Positions 10,933-15,510 of a stretch of 15,510 nt of DNA are shown in pieces. The notes beneath the pieces were generated by a model, which saw nothing but the letters and a program-made list of their open reading frames with translations, was not told the origin of the DNA and did not search any database. The DNA comes from Chloroflexi bacterium RBG_16_64_43. Its GTDB lineage: Bacteria; Chloroflexota; Anaerolineae; Anaerolineales; RBG-16-64-43. The stretch lies in NCBI GenBank assembly GCA_001796965.1, contig MGOA01000011.1, forward strand, positions 1 through 15,510, given 5' to 3'. The position numbers and the translations under genes are program-made. Numbering within the stretch: the first letter of the stretch is position 1; each line of letters begins with the position of its first letter.

Positions 10933-13806
10933 TTAGTTGACTTCGATTTCGAGCATCGGGGTAAGCGCTGAATTGCCGGCAGCGTCATAGGCACGGGCTT
11001 GGAGCGTATGCAGCCCGGTCGGGAGGCTGCTCCATCTCGTCGAATACGGCGCGCGCTCGAGAACGAGGACAATCTGCCCATCGAGAAGCAGTTCGACCCG
11101 CTGCACGCCGTAATCGTCGCTGGCCTCCACCACAGCTGCCAGCGCAGCCCCGTGAGGCAGCTCAACTCGACCTTGTGCCGCGGGTGCCGCGAAATACACC
11201 TGCGGCGCCTGGTTATCTACCGTCAGCGGAATGGCCATGCGGCGCAGATTGCCTTGTGTGTTGGTTGTGCTGAGCCGCAGCGAGACCGTGCCGTCCAGCG
11301 CGGCTGAGTCCCACGTCGCCAGCAGAGCCCCCGTGAGCGGATGGTCGCCCTCGGCCAAAAGCAGCCACTGCTGCGGGTAGAGTCCCTCGCCGGCCTCCAG
11401 CCGGAAGTGAACCATCTCGGGCGTGGTTGCGGTGCCCTGCACGTCGACCAAGCCGCGTACGATGGCAAAAGGCACAGGTGCGCGAATGATCAGGTCGGGG
11501 GTGGCCTCGAAAGCCGAAGGCAGCGTGTCGTACTCCTCCGGCGCAAGCTGCAACCCATTGGCCGAGGCCCACTCGCGGGCGGCCGGCGGTGGGTTGACAA
11601 AGACCACTTCATCCACCAGCGCCGCCGGAGTCCACAACGTAGCTCGTCGCCCGGTTTCGCGGTTGACCGCCACGGATTGATAATAGGTATCGTCGGAGGT
11701 GGGCTCAGTGCCCGAAAGAAACACTTCGCTGACAACGTGCTGACAGGCCGGTGTGGGAAGCATCCCGGAGGGCGAGCACACGCGCAATCGGCTCACCTCC
11801 GTTGGCTGAGCCGATTGCGGGGACACATAGGAATCGGCCGACCACGCCAGAACTGCCTGTGCGACAGGCTCAGCGATGTTGGCCAACGGATTGTCCGAGG
11901 GTTGCATCGAAGTCGCCAGCACGCCGACGACCAGACGGGAATTGAACGCAAACGCCCAATGATCGATTCCGCTCCGGCTCGCCCCGGTAGCCAAACCAGC
12001 GGAGGGCGCGCGCAAGCCATCGCCGGCAAGCACCTCCCGCCGGAGTGCATCTTGGATGAGGTAGGCCAATCCACGGCTGAGGACGACCCGCGCCTCCACC
12101 TGCACCGCGGGTACCACCGAGTTCCCGGCCGGCTCGCGAGCGGCAAGAATGAGGCTGGGCTTTCCGCCGGCCGATGCCGCGCGGTCGAGGCCCCCCGCGG
12201 CGAAGATGGCGTAGGCTCGAGTCATGTCGAGCAGCGACACTTCGCTCTGCGGGGTCAGCGAACCCAGCAAGCCCTCCGGGGCATCTGCCAACGCATCCAG
12301 CCCCACGCCGGTCAACGTCTGACGCAGATTGTCGAGGCCCACATCCTCCATCGCTCTGACGGCCGGCACAATCCGCTCCTGGCGCAGGGCCTGGCTGGCG
12401 AGCATTGGGCCGAGGTACCGGCCGTCGAGGTTGGTGGCGGTCACCGGCGTGCCCTGCCCGAGCGCGACGGCCGGAATCACGTCCAAAACCATAGTGCCAG
12501 GTGTGTAGCCCTTGGCAAAGGCTGTCAGGTAAACAAACGGCAGGACGGCCGTACCCGCCTCACCGGTGGCCTCGCCGTCGCTCGTTCCCCGGGCAGAGGT
12601 GAAATAGGCGAGCAATTCAGATCGCTCGACATCCCAAACGGCCACGGCCAGGTCCGCCTCGCCGATCGGCTGCGTTGCGTTGAGAAACTCTGCCGCGGCG
12701 CATTCGCGTCCGTCAAGCGTGGGCATCCCCGGAACCGCAGTACCCGATTGAGCACGAGCCAGAGCTGTCTGCGCCGCACATAGCGCCTGCAACTGTATCT
12801 CACTCTCGAGGCTAGTCGTGACTACCAGGGGTGTCGTGCGACCGGCAAGCCGCGTCTCTTGCTCTTCGAGTTGGCCACGTGCCATGGCGAGGAAGTCCGA
12901 GGTGGCCGGACTCAGGGCGGAGGCCGCCGGCCGAATGACCGGCGCGGCGGCCAGGGCCGCGGCGGCAGAGGCCGCATCGATCAATCCGTCTTCGCGCAAT
13001 TGCTGCACCAGAATGTTGCGTGCCGCGGCGAGCGCTTGCACATCACGCGCCAGCCCGGGCTGGCTCGAGAGCGCGGCCAACGTAGCCCACTCGGCAAGCG
13101 CCAGCTGCTCCGCGTGCACGCCATAGTACTCGAGCGCCGCCGCGTCCAGGCCGCGCGTCAGGTGTCCGTACGGCTGCGTGTTGAGGCACCATTCGAGCAG
13201 ATCCTGAGTTGAGTAGCGCGAGGCCAATTCACCCGCCAGGATGGCCCGTGCCAGCGGGCGGGCGGCGAAGGTTGAGGCCAAATCCGGTCGCTCGGCCAAG
13301 CCCTCGGCCGCCAACACCGCCGCATCCCTCGTTCCGTTTAGGCTATGCGCCATGGCTATCAGCCCAGCGCTAACCCCCGCGGATCCATTCGTCGGGTCGA
13401 TGCCCAGCGCAAGCTGTAGGGCCGCGAGCGCGAGCGGCGGCACCGCATGCCCTTCTGTCGAGGAAGAGATCGAAAGCCAATACGGTGTGTGAGCCGCGTC
13501 CGCCATCGAGGAGAGCAGGCGGGTGCCGGTCCGATCCACAAATCGAGGCGAGCTGTAAGGTGTGCCGGGAATATCGAGCCGCACCCGCGAGGCCGCCCGT
13601 GCCGCAGGGAACAATGTGGTCGCGGTCCACAGCGAATAGGCGGCGGCCAGAATGAGGATGAAGCTCGCGGCGCCGAGCAACGCAACGGCTAGGCGCTTGA
13701 AGTATCCCGCCGGGCGCAAACGGCCGAGGCTGCCTGCGGGCGCACGCAACCACCGCCGAGTGCGCTGCAAGCGGTGCCGCCGAGCCGCACGCAGCGTTTG
13801 CCACAT
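10933..13806 (-). CDS. Class A penicillin-binding-protein-like membrane protein with both active sites degenerate, plus Ig-like C-terminal domains
   Basis: A 957-residue bitopic protein. A basic N-terminus (1-38) and one transmembrane helix (about 39-60) are followed by a GT51-like region (about 80-260) and a transpeptidase-like region (about 325-660). The usual PBP Cys-containing segment VCSPSGMLPTPAC (676-688) comes next, then two Ig-like domains (about 770-865 and 868-957). The GT51 region keeps the later motifs (SRYSTQDLLEWCLN, 196-209; LALAEWATLAALSSQP) but lacks the catalytic EDxxFxxH and the GSTxxQQ motif, and RKxxE reads RPLAR (183-187). In the transpeptidase region SxxK reads TAVL (419-422), SxN reads ERI (477-479) and KTG reads ATG (606-608), although the surroundings (PFVYLTAFAKGYTPGT, NLDGRY, IVPAV) are plainly PBP. 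It is therefore probably a non-enzymatic scaffold or substrate-binding protein. ATG 13806 is chosen for position and for the -10 box 7 nt upstream. Confidence 0.9.
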   Translation of the reverse strand: MWQTLRAARRHRLQRTRRWLRAPAGSLGRLRPAGYFKRLAVALLGAASFILILAAAYSLWTATTLFPAARAASRVRLDIPGTPYSSPRFVDRTGTRLLSSMADAAHTPYWLSISSSTEGHAVPPLALAALQLALGIDPTNGSAGVSAGLIAMAHSLNGTRDAAVLAAEGLAERPDLASTFAARPLARAILAGELASRYSTQDLLEWCLNTQPYGHLTRGLDAAALEYYGVHAEQLALAEWATLAALSSQPGLARDVQALAAARNILVQQLREDGLIDAASAAAALAAAPVIRPAASALSPATSDFLAMARGQLEEQETRLAGRTTPLVVTTSLESEIQLQALCAAQTALARAQSGTAVPGMPTLDGRECAAAEFLNATQPIGEADLAVAVWDVERSELLAYFTSARGTSDGEATGEAGTAVLPFVYLTAFAKGYTPGTMVLDVIPAVALGQGTPVTATNLDGRYLGPMLASQALRQERIVPAVRAMEDVGLDNLRQTLTGVGLDALADAPEGLLGSLTPQSEVSLLDMTRAYAIFAAGGLDRAASAGGKPSLILAAREPAGNSVVPAVQVEARVVLSRGLAYLIQDALRREVLAGDGLRAPSAGLATGASRSGIDHWAFAFNSRLVVGVLATSMQPSDNPLANIAEPVAQAVLAWSADSYVSPQSAQPTEVSRLRVCSPSGMLPTPACQHVVSEVFLSGTEPTSDDTYYQSVAVNRETGRRATLWTPAALVDEVVFVNPPPAAREWASANGLQLAPEEYDTLPSAFEATPDLIIRAPVPFAIVRGLVDVQGTATTPEMVHFRLEAGEGLYPQQWLLLAEGDHPLTGALLATWDSAALDGTVSLRLSTTNTQGNLRRMAIPLTVDNQAPQVYFAAPAAQGRVELPHGAALAAVVEASDDYGVQRVELLLDGQIVLVLERAPYSTRWSSLPTGLHTLQARAYDAAGNSALTPMLEIEVN

Positions 13807-13813
13807 GCCGAGG

Positions 13814-13842
13814 ATTATACTTGAGCGAATGCGGCCGGCGAA
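13814..13842 (-). promoter_or_regulatory. Promoter of the PBP-like gene with a leaderless-type layout
   Basis: On the minus strand a perfect TATAAT (13819-13814) is preceded at 17 bp by TTCGCC (13842-13837, 3 of 6 matches). Only 7 nt separate the TATAAT from ATG 13806, so transcription would start at about the first codon. The same bases read TATACT on the plus strand (13816-13821) and might serve the divergent thioesterase gene, though no plus-strand -35 is evident. Confidence 0.55.
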
Positions 13843-13889
13843 CTTGGGTGAGGCTGCAACATGGGCTCGGCGTGAACGGTGGAGGCCGT

Positions 13890-14282
13890 ATGACATCGCT
13901 CCACATCGGGTTGTCCGGTGAGAAGCAAATCGAGGTCACGATGGCCGTCAGCGCGATGCATATGGGCAGCGGCAGCATGGGCGTCTTTGCTACACCCGCC
14001 ATGGTGGGCCTGATCGAACGCACGGCCATGGAACTCGTGCAGCCGATGCTTGCGGAGGGCGAGACCACAGTGGGCGCCGAGGTGCATGTGCGGCACCTGG
14101 CGGCCACGCCGCTGGGCATGCACGTGCGCGCACGGGTCGTGCTGGAGGCCATCGACGGCCGGTTTCTCACCTTCTCGGCCGAGGTCTACGACGACAAAGA
14201 GAAGGTGGGTGAGGGCACCCACAAGCGGGCCATCATCCGCAGCGACCGCTTTATGGCGCGCGTGCAAGAGAAATCCGCCTGA
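13890..14282 (+). CDS. FlK-like hotdog thioesterase
   Basis: A 130-residue single hotdog-fold protein. Thr35 (VFATPAM), Glu43 (GLIERTA) and His69 (VRHLAATP) have the same spacing (8 and 26 residues) as the catalytic Thr42/Glu50/His76 of the fluoroacetyl-CoA thioesterase FlK. The conserved LAATP and the ending FSAEVYDDKEKVGEGTHKR are typical of that thioesterase family. Most relatives in ordinary bacteria are not fluoroacetate-specific, so the natural acyl-CoA substrate is unknown; a housekeeping acyl-CoA hydrolase is the safest reading. ATG 13890 has GGAGG 4 nt upstream. An in-frame GTG at 13872 is an alternative. It is divergent from the PBP-like gene, with 83 bp between the start codons, and precedes miaB, which has its own promoter. 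Confidence 0.88.
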   Translation: MTSLHIGLSGEKQIEVTMAVSAMHMGSGSMGVFATPAMVGLIERTAMELVQPMLAEGETTVGAEVHVRHLAATPLGMHVRARVVLEAIDGRFLTFSAEVYDDKEKVGEGTHKRAIIRSDRFMARVQEKSA

Positions 14283-14285
14283 GCG

Positions 14286-14315
14286 TTGACCCGCGCCCGG
14301 CCGGGATGATAGAAT
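14286..14315 (+). promoter_or_regulatory. Extended -10 promoter of miaB
   Basis: TTGACC (14286-14291), an 18-bp spacer ending in TGA, then TAGAAT (14310-14315). Each hexamer matches the sigma70 consensus at 5 of 6 bases, and the TGn extension is present. The predicted transcription start is about 14322, roughly 20 nt before ATG 14343, leaving room for the GGGAG ribosome site at about 14329-14333. It begins 4 bp after the thioesterase stop. Confidence 0.65.
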
Positions 14316-14342
14316 GCGCCTCCTTTGCCGGGAGCCGTTCCC

Positions 14343-15510
14343 ATGCGCTATCACATTTGGACTGAAGGCTGTCAGATGAACGTAGCCGACTCGCAGCGCG
14401 TGGCCAGCGCGCTGGAGGGCCTCGGCTACCATCATGCCGACACACCGGAGGAGGCCGATGTGGTGGTGCTCAATACGTGCGTGGTGCGGCAAAGCGCGGA
14501 GGATCGCGCCTACGGCCGGCTGACCACACTGCGCCCGCTCAAGCTCGAGCGCCCGGGGCTGGTGATCAATCTGATGGGCTGCCTGGTGGGCGTGAAGGGC
14601 AACCAGACCTTGCGCGAGGCGCTGCCCTACGTCGACGTGTTCTCGCCGCCCTCCGACCCGCGTCCGTTGCTGCGTTTCCTCGCACGCGAGAGCGACGGAC
14701 CGGCGCTGGCCCATGGCGAAGCCGAGGCGCGTGCCGCGCTGCAAGACGACCTGAGCCTGGGCGTGGTGCCGCTCAACGTACCGGAAGCAGACCGTGGCCG
14801 GATGGTGGCGGCGCATGTCCCCGTGGTCTACGGTTGCTCGCATGCGTGCACCTTCTGCATCATTCCCATGCGCCGCGGGGTGGAGCGCTCGCGCCCGGTC
14901 GGCGAGGTGGTCGGCGAGGTGCGCAACCTCGCCCAGCAGGGCGTGCGCGAGGTTACCCTGCTCGGGCAGATTGTCGACCGCTACGGCCGAGAGGTTCCCG
15001 ATGGGCCACGCCTCGCGGACCTGCTGCGCCAGGTCCATACGGTCGAGAACATCGAACGGATACGCTTCCTCACTTCGCACCCCAATTGGATGGACGACGA
15101 GGTGCTGCGCACGGTGGCGGAGCTGCCGAAGCTGTGCGAACACATCGAGGTGCCGGTGCAGTCCGGCGACGACGAGATTCTGGCGCGCATGAAGCGCGGC
15201 TACACCGCGGACGACTACCGCCATTTGATCGAACGCATCCGCCGCCTCGTACCCGGGGCCTCGATCGCCACCGATATCATCGTCGGCTTCCCCGGCGAGA
15301 CGCGCGCCCAATTCGACCGCACCTACCGCCTGCTGGAGGAACTACGTTTAGATGTTGCCCACGTGGCGCGCTACTCGCCGCGCCCGGGGACGCTAGCCGC
15401 GCGCCGCTTCGAAGACGATGTACCCGAATCGGAGAAGATGGATCGCTTCCGCGTGTTGGAGGATTTGCAGGCCGGCTTCGCCCATGAGCTCAATCAGCGC
15501 AGTGTGGGGC
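14343..15510 (+). CDS. miaB: tRNA-2-methylthio-N6-dimethylallyladenosine synthase MiaB (3' end outside the window)
   Basis: A radical-SAM methylthiotransferase that adds the 2-methylthio group to i6A37 in tRNAs reading UNN codons. The frame is open from ATG 14343 to the window edge (389 codons). The N-terminal UPF0004 domain shows three auxiliary-cluster cysteines, in EGCQMN (Cys10), LNTCVVRQ and LMGC. The radical-SAM CxxxCxxC is in YGCSHACTFCIIPMRRG. VPVQSGDDEIL, MKRGYT and IATDIIVGFPGE are also standard. EGCQMN and the RRG after the cluster favour MiaB over RimO or MtaB. The usual GQNVNSYG reads GQIVDRYG here. Against a family length near 440-470, the last 50-80 residues, including the TRAM RNA-binding domain, are missing because of the window edge. 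It has its own promoter at 14286-14315. Confidence 0.93.
   Translation, partial: MRYHIWTEGCQMNVADSQRVASALEGLGYHHADTPEEADVVVLNTCVVRQSAEDRAYGRLTTLRPLKLERPGLVINLMGCLVGVKGNQTLREALPYVDVFSPPSDPRPLLRFLARESDGPALAHGEAEARAALQDDLSLGVVPLNVPEADRGRMVAAHVPVVYGCSHACTFCIIPMRRGVERSRPVGEVVGEVRNLAQQGVREVTLLGQIVDRYGREVPDGPRLADLLRQVHTVENIERIRFLTSHPNWMDDEVLRTVAELPKLCEHIEVPVQSGDDEILARMKRGYTADDYRHLIERIRRLVPGASIATDIIVGFPGETRAQFDRTYRLLEELRLDVAHVARYSPRPGTLAARRFEDDVPESEKMDRFRVLEDLQAGFAHELNQRSVG

Noticed and set aside
11341..12783. 480-codon plus-strand open frame within the PBP-like gene
   Set aside because: It is antisense to a 957-residue protein with recognisable domains. The translation is Arg/Gly/His-rich with no motif, and no ribosome site was seen.
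13815..15311. 498-codon minus-strand open frame across the thioesterase and miaB
   Set aside because: It spans two well-supported genes in antisense, has no motif, and its composition is that of a GC-rich complement.

Overview
The window is GC-rich, densely coding bacterial DNA. The gene set suggests the phylum Chloroflexota, probably an Anaerolineae-like lineage. The clues are Thr/Pro-rich 'TPT' surface tails, a lipoprotein with an NBR1-type Ig-like domain, tandem M42 aminopeptidases, a class A PBP-like protein with Ig-like C-terminal domains, and -10 boxes lying very close to start codons. This assignment is inference; no rRNA or other marker in the window settles it.

Layout. Bases 2-88 (+) are the last codons of an IS30-type transposase that enters from outside the window. 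Next comes a C-rich/G-rich extragenic repeat at about 121-186. From 3234 down to 243 a tightly packed minus-strand operon encodes a stand-alone cobalamin-binding subunit of methylmalonyl-CoA mutase, the mutase chaperone GTPase MeaB, a GNAT acetyltransferase and ribose-phosphate pyrophosphokinase (Prs). Gaps are about 4-5 bp, and a TATAAT box lies 34 bp upstream of the first gene.

Divergently, on the plus strand from 3461 to 7982, lie a small Thr/Pro-rich single-pass membrane protein, three consecutive M42-family aminopeptidase genes and a class I SAM methyltransferase. The first two M42 proteins keep every metal ligand and catalytic residue. The third has lost four of the five metal ligands and looks like a non-catalytic paralogue, possibly a structural or regulatory subunit of a hetero-oligomeric TET-like particle. 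A 349-bp noncoding stretch (7983-8331) separates this operon from a convergent one. It holds a second copy of the extragenic repeat and a perfect 18-bp-stem hairpin.

The minus-strand cluster from 13806 down to 8332 encodes a 957-residue class A PBP-like protein in which both the glycosyltransferase and transpeptidase active sites are erased, a Thr/Pro-rich NBR1-Ig lipoprotein, a nitrilase-family amidase translationally coupled to it, and an unrecognised 8-TM protein built from an internal duplication. The products are mostly envelope proteins. Two of the starts sit only 7-8 nt from a -10 box, suggesting leaderless mRNAs.

The right end (plus strand) carries an FlK-like hotdog thioesterase with an intact Thr/Glu/His triad, then a well-formed extended -10 promoter driving miaB (tRNA methylthiotransferase), which runs off the window.

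The strongest candidates for undescribed biology are the two pseudoenzymes: the dead M42 paralogue in its three-gene operon, and the doubly inactive PBP in an envelope cluster. After these comes the duplicated EWGT-motif membrane protein.
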